In this document: positions 1 through 7,973 of the stretch, piece by piece | How the letters are laid out: every line of letters starts with the position of its first letter | Position numbering within the stretch: the stretch's first letter is position 1 | DNA from: Armatimonadota bacterium | Lineage (GTDB): Bacteria > Armatimonadota > Zipacnadia > JAUWAU01 | Direction of reading: 5' to 3' | DNA length: 64,000 bases | Assembly: GCA_030601885.1 (NCBI GenBank) | Contig: JAUWAU010000001.1 | Coordinates: 310,001 to 374,000 of the forward strand | Made by a program: the position numbers and the translations under genes | The notes under the pieces: generated by a model | The model's database searches: none | What the model was told of the DNA's origin: nothing | Seen by the model: the letters and a program-made list of their open reading frames with translations, nothing else

Positions 1-1
1 C

Positions 2-133
2 ATTCCGGAGATGTGCCGGACGGGGATTGGACTGAATCTCATTGGGGTCGTCATCATTACGGCGGTGACGTACTTCATCACGGTGCCGGTGTTTGGGATC
101 ACTCTCCGAGAGCTCCCCCCCTGGGCGCGGTGA
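2..133 (+). CDS. C-terminal end of an SLC13/DASS-type anion permease (partial)
   Basis: Only the last 43 codons are in the window; the gene starts upstream. The frame reads a hydrophobic helix (GLNLIGVVIITAVTYF) followed by a short tail ending LPPWAR. A final membrane helix of the type GLxLNLIGV followed by a PPWA tail is typical of sodium:dicarboxylate/sulfate symporters (SLC13, DASS family), which import dicarboxylates or sulfate through the inner membrane. The family call rests on this tail alone, so the substrate cannot be stated. The stop codon is followed within a few bases by a GTCAGTGG-type repeat. Confidence 0.5.
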   Translation: MPEMCRTGIGLNLIGVVIITAVTYFITVPVFGITLRELPPWAR

Positions 134-166
134 GGCAGTGGTTGGTGATCGGTGGTCAGTGGTCGG
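134..166. repeat. GTCAGTGG-type dispersed repeat, copy 1
   Basis: Short direct repeats of GGTGATCGGTGGTCAGTGG type directly after the stop of the transporter gene. It belongs to a family of degenerate units built on (G/C)(T/C)CAGTGG found at about ten other places in this window. Confidence 0.6.
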
Positions 167-204
167 AGAAAGGAGAAGTCCGGGGGCTGCGGAAGGTGCG
201 AGGG

Positions 205-1215
205 ATGAGAAGGGCGCGGAGGGGATTCCTGAAGGCCTGCGCGGGGAGCCTGCTGTTGGGCGCGGGCGCAACGGCGGCCTTGCCGGCGGAACGTCTCGGT
301 CAGCAGGGCCAAAGGAGGGCAACTATGGCTGCGGCGAAGCAGAAGATACTGTTCGACACCGACATCGGCGACGACATCGACGATGCGTGGGCGCTGGCCA
401 CCTGCATCCGTCATCCGGAGCTGGAGCTCGTGGGGGTCACGACGGTATGGCGCGACACGGAGCTCCGGGCGGCGCAGGCGCGACTGCTCCTGGAGCTTGC
501 GGATGCAGCGGATGTAGAGGTGGCCGCCGGCACGCGGGACGCGCTCGACCGCATCAACCCCATCGCGCGCAACCGGCAGGCCGACGTGCTGAGCGCGGAG
601 GACGACGAGCGGCTGCGGAAGGGGCGCACCGATGCCATACGCTTCCTGGCCGAGAAGGCGCGCGAGCACGAGGGGCTCACGCTCATCCCGGTCGGGCCCG
701 AGACCAACATGGCCCGGTTCATCCTGGAATTCCCCGAGGACTTCGCCCGCATCGGCCGGCTGGTCATCATGGGCGGGCATACGATGGTCGATCGCGAGAA
801 GGCGGAGTACAACGCGGGGGCCGATCCGCGGGCGACGAAGGTGGTATTCGGCTGCGGGAAGCCCATCACGATGATCGGCCTCGACGTCACATTGCAGTGC
901 CGCATGCGCTCGAGCGAGCTGGAGACCATCCGGGCCAAGGACACGCCGCTGAGCCGAGCCATAGTGCGCATGACCGAGCTGTGGCAGGAGGCCCACCGGC
1001 GGGGGGATGATGATGCGCCGCGGATGCCCGTGGTGCACGATCCGCTGGCCGTGCTCGTGGCGGCGGACCCGACGCTCGTGCGGTGCGAGGCCGAGCACAT
1101 CGAGATCGACGAGCGGGGGCGCTGCGTCAAGACGCCTGGGAGGCCGAACGTCGCGGTGGCAGTGGACGTGGACGCGGATCGGGTGCGGCAGAGGCTGGTG
1201 GAGTTGATTGGCTAA
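205..1215 (+). CDS. Tat-exported inosine/uridine-preferring nucleoside hydrolase
   Basis: Family enzymes hydrolyse the N-glycosidic bond of ribonucleosides to free base and ribose. The 336-residue product starts with a textbook twin-arginine signal (RRARRGFLKACAG, then an Ala/Leu core and an ALPA cleavage region), so it is probably exported folded. The calcium-binding N-terminal motif FDTDIGDDIDDAWALA, the MGG loop, the NAGADPRATKVVF segment and the C-terminal HDPLAVLVA motif are in the family order. The start at 205 includes the Tat signal. An in-frame ATG at 325, just after the signal, has a much better ribosome site (AGGAGG, 6 nt spacing), so a second cytoplasmic form is possible. Function call is firm; substrate is not. 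Confidence 0.85.
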   Translation: MRRARRGFLKACAGSLLLGAGATAALPAERLGQQGQRRATMAAAKQKILFDTDIGDDIDDAWALATCIRHPELELVGVTTVWRDTELRAAQARLLLELADAADVEVAAGTRDALDRINPIARNRQADVLSAEDDERLRKGRTDAIRFLAEKAREHEGLTLIPVGPETNMARFILEFPEDFARIGRLVIMGGHTMVDREKAEYNAGADPRATKVVFGCGKPITMIGLDVTLQCRMRSSELETIRAKDTPLSRAIVRMTELWQEAHRRGDDDAPRMPVVHDPLAVLVAADPTLVRCEAEHIEIDERGRCVKTPGRPNVAVAVDVDADRVRQRLVELIG

Positions 1216-1290
1216 CGACAGTGGTTGGCGCTCAGTGAACGGAACGGGGCGACCTACAATGCCACCGCAGCCACGTTTGGACGGCGGGAG

Positions 1291-2454
1291 CTAGGGCACG
1301 CAGGCGGCGCTGGCGGAGGCGGCTTGTTGGGCGGCGAAGGCGGCAGGGCGGGCCCTGGACTTCACGTGGCTCTCGACCACCGATGCGACCTGGTGGACCT
1401 GGTGCTCGGTGAGCTCCGGGTAGATGGGTAGCTGGAGCACCTCCTCGGCCGCGGCCCCTATGTGGGGGAAGTCCCCTCGCTGGTATCCGAATTGCTCGCA
1501 CGCGGGTTGCCAGTGCGCTGGGCGGCAATAGTGCATGGCGCAGCCAATGCCGGCGTCCCGCAGTGCGGCCGCGAGCCCATCGCGATCCGGAGTGCGAAGC
1601 GTGTAGAGGTGGAAGACGTGCTCGGCGTAGTCGGCAACGTACGGCGTCTCCACGAGGCCGCTCAGGAGCTCTGTATACAATGCTGCCAGCTCCTGCCGGC
1701 GAGCGTTCCATCGCTCCAGGTGTCGCAGCTTGATGCGGAGGATGGCCGCCTGGATCTCGTCGAGGCGGCTGTTGTAACCGAGGCGGACGTGCATGTACTT
1801 TGAGTCGTGCCCATGGTGCCGAAGCTGCCGCACCTGTTCGGCCACATCGGGTCTGTTGGTCGTCACGAGGCCCCCGTCGCCGTAGGCGCCGAGGTTCTTG
1901 GAGAAGTAAAAGCTGAAGCACGCTGCGTCGCCCAGCGATCCGGCGCGCTGCCCCTTGTACGAGGCCCCCTGAGCCTGACAGGCATCCTCGACCACGGCCA
2001 GCCCATGCGCCTCGGCGATCTCGCAGATTGGGTCCATGTCGGCCGTCTGACCGTACAGATGCACCGGGACAATGGCCTTCGTGCGGGGCGTTACGGCATC
2101 GGCCACCTGATTCGGATCGATGCAATACGTGCGCGGATCGATGTCCACGAGCACGGGGTCCGCACCCAGGTGTGCGATGGCTTCGAGCGTGGCGATGAAG
2201 GTGTAGGAGACCGTGATAACTTCGTCGCCCGGCCCGACGCCAACGGCCTCAAGGGCCAACTGAAGCGCGTCGGTTCCCGAGGCGACGCCGACGCCGTGCT
2301 TGGCGTCGCAGAATTGCGCAAACTCCTCCTCGAAGGCCGTCATGTTCGGCCCGAGGAGGAGCTGGGTACTGCTGATGCACTCGTCTATGGCTGCGATGAT
2401 TTCGTCCCGCAGGCCGTCATACTGGGCCCGCAAGTCCACCAGGGGGATGGGCAT
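1291..2454 (-). CDS. DegT/DnrJ/EryC1/StrS family PLP-dependent sugar aminotransferase
   Basis: Transfers an amino group to a keto-sugar nucleotide, as in amino-sugar or O-antigen precursor synthesis. The 387-residue protein begins MPIPLVDLRAQYDGL, the usual N-terminus of this family. It carries GTDALQLAL (cofactor phosphate region), VEDACQAQGA with the Asp that contacts the pyridine nitrogen, and the internal aldimine Lys in FYFSKNLGAYGDGG. The start at 2454 was chosen because homology begins there; upstream codons are repeat-like. It is the last of four minus-strand genes (bioB, bioU, FecCD permease, this one), but a 142-bp gap makes co-transcription uncertain. A second family member lies at 35174-36457. 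Confidence 0.9.
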   Translation of the reverse strand: MPIPLVDLRAQYDGLRDEIIAAIDECISSTQLLLGPNMTAFEEEFAQFCDAKHGVGVASGTDALQLALEAVGVGPGDEVITVSYTFIATLEAIAHLGADPVLVDIDPRTYCIDPNQVADAVTPRTKAIVPVHLYGQTADMDPICEIAEAHGLAVVEDACQAQGASYKGQRAGSLGDAACFSFYFSKNLGAYGDGGLVTTNRPDVAEQVRQLRHHGHDSKYMHVRLGYNSRLDEIQAAILRIKLRHLERWNARRQELAALYTELLSGLVETPYVADYAEHVFHLYTLRTPDRDGLAAALRDAGIGCAMHYCRPAHWQPACEQFGYQRGDFPHIGAAAEEVLQLPIYPELTEHQVHQVASVVESHVKSRARPAAFAAQQAASASAACVP

Positions 2455-2596
2455 GGGCGCCGTCCTCTCGCTGCGCCGACTACACTGATAAAACCGGCAG
2501 CCCACGTCTTTCGGCGCGGCTGCCACGAAACTCTTAGTGCGTTAGACCACGGTGGGCGCGCGAGGTTGCGCCTTTTTTCACAGGGCGCTGCTCGTC

Positions 2597-3679
2597 TCAG
2601 ATCGCCCGGCGGCGCTTCCTGAGCAAATGGCAGAAGAACGGCGCGCCCACGAGCGAGGTGATGATGCCGGCAGGCAACTCGCTCGGAGCTATGACGATGC
2701 GCGCGAGCGTGTCGGCGCAGATGAGGAAGATCGCCCCGCCCAGGGCGGCCGCAGGCACCAGGACGCGGTGATCGGGGCCCACCAGGCGGCGCATGATGTG
2801 GGGAACGATGAAGCCAACGAAGCCGATGATTCCGGCGGCCGCCACTGCTACGGCCGTCACCAGGGAGGCGAGGGCGATAATGATCTGTTTGAGGCGTTCC
2901 ACCCGCACCCCGAGATGAACCGCCGACTCCTCCCCGAGCAGCATAATGTTGAGGTCACGGGCGAATAGGTAGATGAGGGCGGGCCCCACGACGGCCAGCG
3001 GCGCGATCATCACAACGGTGGACCAGCTGGCGCCTCCCAGGTTGCCCATGAGCCAGAACACGACGCTCATGAGCTCCCGTTCCCTGGCCGCCACAGTCAT
3101 GAAGAAGAACACTGCCGACCACATGAAGGCGCCGACGACAACCCCGGCCAGCAAGAAAGACTCCACCGGCACGCGTCCTCCCTGCTGTGCCAGGCTGTAG
3201 ACGAAGGCCACCGTTGCCAGCCCAGTGGCGAAGGCCAGCAGCGGGACGCCCATTCCATGCGCGACGGCGCCCAGGCCGAGCACGATGGCGATGCTGGCAC
3301 CCACGGCCGCCCCGGAAGATACACCGATGATGTACGGGTCCGCGAGGGGGTTCTTGAGCAGGCCCTGAAAGGCTGTTCCGGCCACGGCCAGGAGCGCGCC
3401 CACCACCGCGCCCAGGAGCACTCGCGGCAGCCGCAAGTGCAAGATTATCTCCTCCTCCCATGAGAGCGCCGCCGGGTCTCCGGTGACCAGGGTGGGCAGT
3501 GCACGGCAGAGGATCTGCAGCGTGCGCACGGGCCGTGGCCCGTACTGACCGAGCACACACGCTCCGCACATCGTGCCGGCAAGGAGGACGGCCAGCACCA
3601 GAGTCACGATGCCGATGCGTGCCACAAGCGCGCGGCCAACGTGCGCGCTGATCGTCTTGTCGGGCTCTGTATCGGCCAT
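2597..3679 (-). CDS. FecCD/BtuC-type ABC transporter permease
   Basis: Inner-membrane permease of iron-siderophore, haem or cobalamin importers. The 360-residue sequence has about ten hydrophobic segments and the family hallmarks LRLPRVLLGAVVGALLAVAG near residues 85-105, GLLKNPLADPYIIGVSSGAA, and GFVGFIVPHIMRRLVGPDHR in the C-terminal part, the coupling region for the ATPase. The start at 3679 (MADTEPDK) excludes upstream codons that derive from a GTCAGTGG repeat. No matching ATPase or binding protein is encoded nearby, so substrate and partners are unknown. Its position after bioB-bioU makes read-through from the biotin promoter possible, and a biotin-linked role cannot be excluded, but no known biotin importer is of this type. 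Confidence 0.88.
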   Translation of the reverse strand: MADTEPDKTISAHVGRALVARIGIVTLVLAVLLAGTMCGACVLGQYGPRPVRTLQILCRALPTLVTGDPAALSWEEEIILHLRLPRVLLGAVVGALLAVAGTAFQGLLKNPLADPYIIGVSSGAAVGASIAIVLGLGAVAHGMGVPLLAFATGLATVAFVYSLAQQGGRVPVESFLLAGVVVGAFMWSAVFFFMTVAARERELMSVVFWLMGNLGGASWSTVVMIAPLAVVGPALIYLFARDLNIMLLGEESAVHLGVRVERLKQIIIALASLVTAVAVAAAGIIGFVGFIVPHIMRRLVGPDHRVLVPAAALGGAIFLICADTLARIVIAPSELPAGIITSLVGAPFFCHLLRKRRRAI

Positions 3680-3716
3680 ACTCGTTCGGGGCCGCACATC
3701 GTAAGCGACCGCGGGC

Positions 3717-4775
3717 TTAGAAAGCCCGGGCCACGCGCGCCTGCGTCTCACTGGCCACTGACCACTGGCCACTGTCCACTGGCCGCGGAGGCTGCATGCG
3801 GGGCATCAGCTCGGCCGCGGTGAACACGCCGAAGATGCCGCGGTCGTGCAGCCATAGGCCGGCATTCATGTATCCCAGCGCCGGCCCGCACACGTTGGCC
3901 GCCATCGACGTCTCGTCGCCCAGGGTGAACGTGTGATGGCTCTCTTTGCCCTCGAAGGTGCGGCCGTGGATCTTCACGTTGGTACTTACAGGCTTCTCGG
4001 GGTGGCGGGTGTCAACCACGCCCCCCACGGTCACGCTGTGTCGGTCGCAGATGCCCGCCCGCTCCAGCATCACGTCGTCGGCGTGCTCCATGTCCACAAG
4101 CTCCAGGATGCCGCCGCGCCTATTCAGCTCTTCGGTGATCTCGTCCTCGCTCATCGCTTGAGCGCGCTGGACGTCGAAGCCCGGCAGATGGGCAATGTCC
4201 TCGCGGATCGTGGCCCGGTATGCGTCCCAGTTGGCGATCCCTACGCCGAAGTAGAGCTCCACCTTGCTCACCTCGACGAAGCTCTGGGCGGCGAGCGCCG
4301 CGGCAGCGGTGAGGAGACCGGGCGTTGCGCCGCCACCGGTGACGTACGTGATGCCGGCGTCTCGCAGCGTGTCGTGCTGCTCGAGCATCAGCTCCACCGC
4401 CGTCGTCCGCTTCAGCGCGTCCACCATTACGCCGCTGAAGCCGCCAGCGGCAAAGCGCGCGGCCACGTCGGGGACGAAGGAGTTGGGCAAGTTCGGCAGG
4501 GCAACGAAGATGGCGTCGAGCGCCTCGCCAGCGGCGATGACGTCGCCGATACTGTCCTCGCTCGGCCGGCCGGCGTCGGGCACGGTGGCTACCGAGCCAC
4601 GCTCCGCCGCAGCGATCACTTCAGCGAGCTCGAGGCCGTCTGCACAGATCGCGACGCCCGCGCTCTCGCAGATCGCGGCGAGCCGCAGGTGCGGCTTGTG
4701 CTGCATCAGCTCCACCATGCTGCGGCCGAGGCCGCCGGCGCCGAGAATTCCTACATCGACCATACGTTCTGGCAT
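3717..4775 (-). CDS. bioU: BioU-type 7,8-diaminononanoate synthase (saccharopine dehydrogenase-like)
   Basis: BioU of cyanobacteria replaces BioA: it converts 7-keto-8-aminopelargonate to diaminopelargonate using its own active-site lysine as amino donor, a suicide reaction. The 352-residue protein has an N-terminal Rossmann motif (GILGAGGLGRSM), then VALPNLPNSF, VDALKRTTAVE with the candidate donor Lys122 (equivalent to Lys124 of the Synechocystis enzyme, from memory), GGGATPGLLTAAAALA, FGVGIANWDAYRATIRED and HTFTLGDETSMAANVCGPA. These blocks match what I recall of BioU across the whole length. The start has a GGGAGG site 8-9 nt upstream. It lies 15 bp after bioB. The last ~20 residues (from DSGQWSVAS) are encoded by a GTCAGTGG repeat and look like a late extension. 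Confidence 0.82.
   Translation of the reverse strand: MPERMVDVGILGAGGLGRSMVELMQHKPHLRLAAICESAGVAICADGLELAEVIAAAERGSVATVPDAGRPSEDSIGDVIAAGEALDAIFVALPNLPNSFVPDVAARFAAGGFSGVMVDALKRTTAVELMLEQHDTLRDAGITYVTGGGATPGLLTAAAALAAQSFVEVSKVELYFGVGIANWDAYRATIREDIAHLPGFDVQRAQAMSEDEITEELNRRGGILELVDMEHADDVMLERAGICDRHSVTVGGVVDTRHPEKPVSTNVKIHGRTFEGKESHHTFTLGDETSMAANVCGPALGYMNAGLWLHDRGIFGVFTAAELMPRMQPPRPVDSGQWSVASETQARVARAF
3749..3784. repeat. GTCAGTGG-type dispersed repeat inside the 3' end of bioU
   Basis: On the minus strand the units read AGTGGACAGTGGCCAGTGG and continue as GTCAGTGGCCAG. They are translated as DSGQWSVAS in the C-terminal tail of BioU, just before its stop. Confidence 0.7.
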
Positions 4776-4790
4776 ATCGCCTGCCTCCCG

Positions 4791-5753
4791 TCAACACGAT
4801 AGTCGAAGGTCCCGAATCATCTGCAGATCTTCTTCCGCGAGTCGCCCGCGGGTAGTCAGGTAGTCCCCCAGGCAGAGGGCATTCACCCCGGCGATCAGTC
4901 CCAGAGACTGCAAGTCCCGCAGATTGTGCTCGCGCCCGCCCGCGTACCGCAGCCGCGTCTTCGGCATCACGAAGCGAAACATCGCAATGGTGCGGATGAT
5001 CTCCAGCGCCGCCAGCGGGGGCTGGTTCGCCAGCGGCGTCCCGGGAATGGGCTGCAGCACATTCAGGGGCACCGACTCCGGCTCCAGCTCTCTGATCTCG
5101 AGCGCGAGGTCAACGCGATCCGCCGCCGTCTCGCCCATGCCGATGATGCAGCCGCAGCATGCCTTGAGGCCGGCCGCCTGGGCGTTTCGCACCGTGGCCA
5201 GACGCTCCTCGTATGTGTGCGTGGAGACGATGGTGGGGAAATGCGCGCGGGTCGTCTCGACGTTATGATTGTAGTGCGCCACGCCCGCGGATGCGAGTTG
5301 GCCGGCCTGATTCGGGCTGAGAAAGCCGATGGAGGCGCACACCTCGATCCCAACGCGCGCCCGAATTGCCTGCGCGGCATCGCAGACGGCCTCGAAATCG
5401 CCGCCCGGGTCCGGCCCGGCGGTCACGATGCCGAAGTGCGTTGCCCCCGCCACCTTCGCCCGCTGCGCTGCGCGAAGCAGCTCCTCCTCGCTCTTGAGCG
5501 GATAGCTCGGAGCCTCAGTATCTGCACGCGCGGATTGGGCGCAGAACTTGCAGTCCTCGTGGCAAAGGCCGCTGCGGGCGTTCACGATGGCACACATGTC
5601 CACGTGTGTGCCGTGAAAGTGCTCCGTGATGCGCCGGCCCCACATGGCCAGTTCGTACGGGTCGGGATGCTCCACGACGGCGAGCGCCTCGTCACGGCCG
5701 ATGCTCTGGCCTGCGAGGATGCGCTCGGCGGTCTCGGCGATGGACGGCGTCAT
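4791..5753 (-). CDS. bioB: Biotin synthase
   Basis: Radical-SAM enzyme that inserts sulfur into dethiobiotin, the last step of biotin synthesis. The 320-residue protein contains the SAM-cluster motif CHEDCKFCAQSA, YNHNVETTRAHF, the [2Fe-2S]-ligand region KACCGCIIGMGET, the Asn/Pro block VPLNVLQPIPGTPL and the Arg motif RLRYAGGREHNLRDLQ. The start at 5753 (MTPSIAETAERIL) is preceded by GGGAAG; a longer start at 5816 would run into the operator. It is the first gene of a bioB-bioU operon and lies 61 bp downstream of a perfect BirA-type operator, so repression by biotinyl-AMP-bound BirA is expected. Confidence 0.97.
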   Translation of the reverse strand: MTPSIAETAERILAGQSIGRDEALAVVEHPDPYELAMWGRRITEHFHGTHVDMCAIVNARSGLCHEDCKFCAQSARADTEAPSYPLKSEEELLRAAQRAKVAGATHFGIVTAGPDPGGDFEAVCDAAQAIRARVGIEVCASIGFLSPNQAGQLASAGVAHYNHNVETTRAHFPTIVSTHTYEERLATVRNAQAAGLKACCGCIIGMGETAADRVDLALEIRELEPESVPLNVLQPIPGTPLANQPPLAALEIIRTIAMFRFVMPKTRLRYAGGREHNLRDLQSLGLIAGVNALCLGDYLTTRGRLAEEDLQMIRDLRLSC

Positions 5754-5794
5754 GGCTTCCCAATGCGGCGCGCCGGAGTGGATACGCTCGGCGC

Positions 5795-5823
5795 ATCTTC
5801 GGCCGAATGCAGGCAATTGTCAA
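5795..5823 (-). promoter_or_regulatory. Predicted sigma70-type promoter of bioB-bioU
   Basis: On the minus strand TTGACA (5818-5823) is followed after 17 bp by GAAGAT (5795-5800). The -35 box is perfect and lies inside the proximal arm of the BirA-type operator, which would allow repressor and RNA polymerase to compete. The -10 box is weak (3 of 6), so the exact start point is uncertain. Confidence 0.45.
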
Positions 5824-5853
5824 CCCCCGTAAAGGCCTGGCGGTTGACAATTG
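5814..5853 (-). promoter_or_regulatory. BirA-type biotin operator (40 bp)
   Basis: Two perfect 12-bp inverted arms, CAATTGTCAACC (5814-5825) and GGTTGACAATTG (5842-5853), are separated by 16 bp. This equals the architecture of the E. coli bio operator (TTGTAAACC arms, 16-bp spacer, 40 bp in all) with a T/C change characteristic of other phyla. It lies between the divergent ends of bioB and the dehydrogenase gene and overlaps the predicted bioB -35 box. The site is seen directly; binding by BirA is inferred. Confidence 0.88.
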
Positions 5854-5887
5854 GGATCGGCATTCTTCCCTGCAGAGACTCGCTCGG

Positions 5888-6934
5888 CTACTTCATGGTG
5901 AGTATGACCGACAGCGTCTCCGCGGGCGTCTGGATGATCTTCTCGCATGCCTCGGCTGCCTGGTCCAGCGGATACCGGTCCGTGATGAGGGGCTTCACCT
6001 TGAGTTTGCCCTCGGAGATGACCCGGAGACACAGTTGCACGTTGCGCTTCGTCGTCCAGCGGACGAAGACGTCCGGATACTCGTCCCCGTGCTCCCACGG
6101 CTCGTCGTGGTAGCCCGGCCCGGTGCGGGCGGAGCTGAGTACGTTCAGGTTCCCCAGGGAGGCGGCGAAGGTGTGCGAGATGTGCGCGCCGCCAACGATG
6201 ACGATGTTGCCCATCCGGTGGGTGTCCGGGGTCAGCTTCATCATCTGCACGACCTGGTTGAACGCCTCCGTGCCATCGCCGCCGAAGGCCATGATGGCGC
6301 AGTCCATGCCCTCGCCCTCGGTGCAGTCCTGGGCCACGGCCACCGGATCGTCCTCGTCCACGTTGACAACGACATCCGCGCCCAGCTCCTCGGCGGTTCG
6401 CAGCCGCCGGGGCAGGCGGTCGAGGCCCATGACGCGGGCTCCGGAGAGCCGCGCGAGCTGGCAGGCGATTTGGCCGATGGTCCCAAGCCCGACCACTGCG
6501 ACGTTGAAGCCAAGCTCCAACTCAGCTCGACGGACGGCCTGTAGCGCCGTCGCGGCCAGGTGGTTGAAGGCCGCTTCCTCGTAGCTGACGTTGTCCGGAA
6601 TCCGGACGGCGAGATTCTTTGGCACGCAGGCTGTCGTGGTGTGCAGGGCGTAGCCGCCGCCCATGCAGGCCACGCGCATCCCCACCTCGTACCCGTCGCA
6701 CTCGGCGCCCTTTTCGCTGATCTCGCCCGCGTTCTGGTAGCCAAAGGGCCGCGGCTTCGCGTCCGGGTTGGGGTTTTCACGCCGACGCGGCACGCCGCCC
6801 AGCTCGGTGCCGGCACTGATGAGGGAGGCGTGCACGTCAACCAGCACCTCCGCCGGGCCACACTCCGGGATCGGACCTTCCTCGACGCCGATGACTCCAC
6901 TGCCGTCGATCGTCGCATACTTTCTGGTGCTCAT
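5888..6934 (-). CDS. MDR-superfamily (alcohol dehydrogenase-like) oxidoreductase
   Basis: NAD(P)-dependent oxidoreductase of the medium-chain dehydrogenase/reductase superfamily. The 348-residue protein has a GroES-like N-terminal half (GYQNAGEI, GMRVACMGGGYALHTTT) and a Rossmann half with VVGLGTIGQIACQLARLSGA. The usual catalytic-zinc Cys is missing (SLISAGTELGG instead of CGTD), and the four-Cys structural-zinc lobe is not visible, so it is probably of the zinc-independent type related to BchC or sugar dehydrogenases. The start at 6934 (MSTRKYATIDG) was chosen over a GTG 17 codons upstream. It is transcribed toward the biotin operon but ends 35 bp before the operator. Substrate unknown. Confidence 0.82.
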   Translation of the reverse strand: MSTRKYATIDGSGVIGVEEGPIPECGPAEVLVDVHASLISAGTELGGVPRRRENPNPDAKPRPFGYQNAGEISEKGAECDGYEVGMRVACMGGGYALHTTTACVPKNLAVRIPDNVSYEEAAFNHLAATALQAVRRAELELGFNVAVVGLGTIGQIACQLARLSGARVMGLDRLPRRLRTAEELGADVVVNVDEDDPVAVAQDCTEGEGMDCAIMAFGGDGTEAFNQVVQMMKLTPDTHRMGNIVIVGGAHISHTFAASLGNLNVLSSARTGPGYHDEPWEHGDEYPDVFVRWTTKRNVQLCLRVISEGKLKVKPLITDRYPLDQAAEACEKIIQTPAETLSVILTMK

Positions 6935-7127
6935 GGTAAACTGGCGGCCCGGGCGTCGATCGGTCCCCGAGTCGCCAAGCCTCACCTCCTGTGGGTTATC
7001 CCGGCGCTGGCGCCGGGAGCGTGCTCTACTCGTCGCGCGGCAGGCTGTTCTGGGCGGCGGCGCACATTCCCTCCGCCGGGAGCAAATGACGACATGGGCG
7101 AGACGAGCCCGGGCGTCCGTCTCGCAT

Positions 7128-7679
7128 TCAGCCTCTCACGAAGACCGCCGCTCGGCACAGCGAGACGTGAGGGCGGCCGCACTCCTCCAGCCCCGCTGCA
7201 CGTGCGGCCTGAATCGTCTCACCGAATTCGGGCTCGGAGACGATGAATCTCGGCTCCGCCACGAGGAGCTTTGCGGAGGGCTTCAGACAGGCGCTGATCT
7301 GGGCTACAAGCTGCTGTGGATCCGGCGCCTCGTGCACCACCCAGAACGCCACGGCGAAATCGACCTCGTCGTCAACGCCGAGGCTGTCTTGCTCGCACCG
7401 GTGCATGCGGATGCGCTCGGCAACGCCCGCCCGCTCGGCGCGTCTGCGCAGCACGTCGAGCATCTCCTGCTGCACATCCACGGCGATGACGGACCCCGTG
7501 TCCCCCACCATCCTGGCCATGCCGATGGCGAAATGGCCCATGCCGCACCCAACGTCCAGCACGGTCATGCCCGCTTTGACATAGGGCCCCAGGAGCTTCT
7601 CCGCCCTATGCACGAGCCGGCGCAACCAATTGTCGAAGGTATACGCATGCCACCAGGGCACGACATGACCGTGGCCCAT
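7128..7679 (-). CDS. Class I SAM-dependent methyltransferase
   Basis: The 183-residue protein is a single Rossmann-like methyltransferase domain: motif I VLDVGCGMGHFAIGMA (about residues 40-55), the acidic ribose-binding residue in VIAVDVQQEML, and the later VDFAVAFWVVHEAPDP block. A leading segment MGHGHVVPWWHAYTFDNWLRR resembles the FDxxARxYD-type lid of UbiE/Methyltransf_11 proteins acting on small lipophilic molecules or arsenite. A GGAGG site lies about 10 nt before the ATG. The acceptor is unknown and the neighbours do not help. It is separated by 193 bp from the dehydrogenase gene. Confidence 0.85.
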   Translation of the reverse strand: MGHGHVVPWWHAYTFDNWLRRLVHRAEKLLGPYVKAGMTVLDVGCGMGHFAIGMARMVGDTGSVIAVDVQQEMLDVLRRRAERAGVAERIRMHRCEQDSLGVDDEVDFAVAFWVVHEAPDPQQLVAQISACLKPSAKLLVAEPRFIVSEPEFGETIQAARAAGLEECGRPHVSLCRAAVFVRG

Positions 7680-7843
7680 CGGTCGTTCTTCCTCCGCTTG
7701 GTCGCAGCACAGTAGCGGGTCGCGGTTTCACGCCATGATAGGCCAATACCTCTTGATCGGCGGGCGGTCTGTCTGACAGAGTACAGCGGATCGCTCGCCT
7801 GCATGGCGGGGAAAAGGAAGCGGCGGCGCGGCGCCGAACGTAA

Positions 7844-7870
7844 GGCAGTGGCCAGTGATCGGCGGTCAGT
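7844..7870. repeat. GTCAGTGG-type dispersed repeat
   Basis: GGCAGTGGCCAGTGATC followed by GGCGGTCAGT in the intergenic space between the divergent methyltransferase and phosphomutase genes. Confidence 0.6.
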
Positions 7871-7973
7871 TCTCGTCGCGCTTGCCACGGCTCAGTACTC
7901 TGGCACGGCACCGTAGCTGGGGCGGCTTTGCTAACCACTCACAACTATGGTGGCCTGCCGGGGAAGCCTCGTC

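Noticed and set aside
2551-2577. GGCGC-loop-GCGCC followed by TTTTTT on the plus strand, terminator-like
   Set aside because: Both flanking genes run on the minus strand, where the T-run would precede the stem; no plus-strand gene ends here.
2597-3679. Biotin or biotin-precursor importer role for the FecCD permease
   Set aside because: Known biotin importers are BioY/ECF type; context alone is not enough to assign the substrate.
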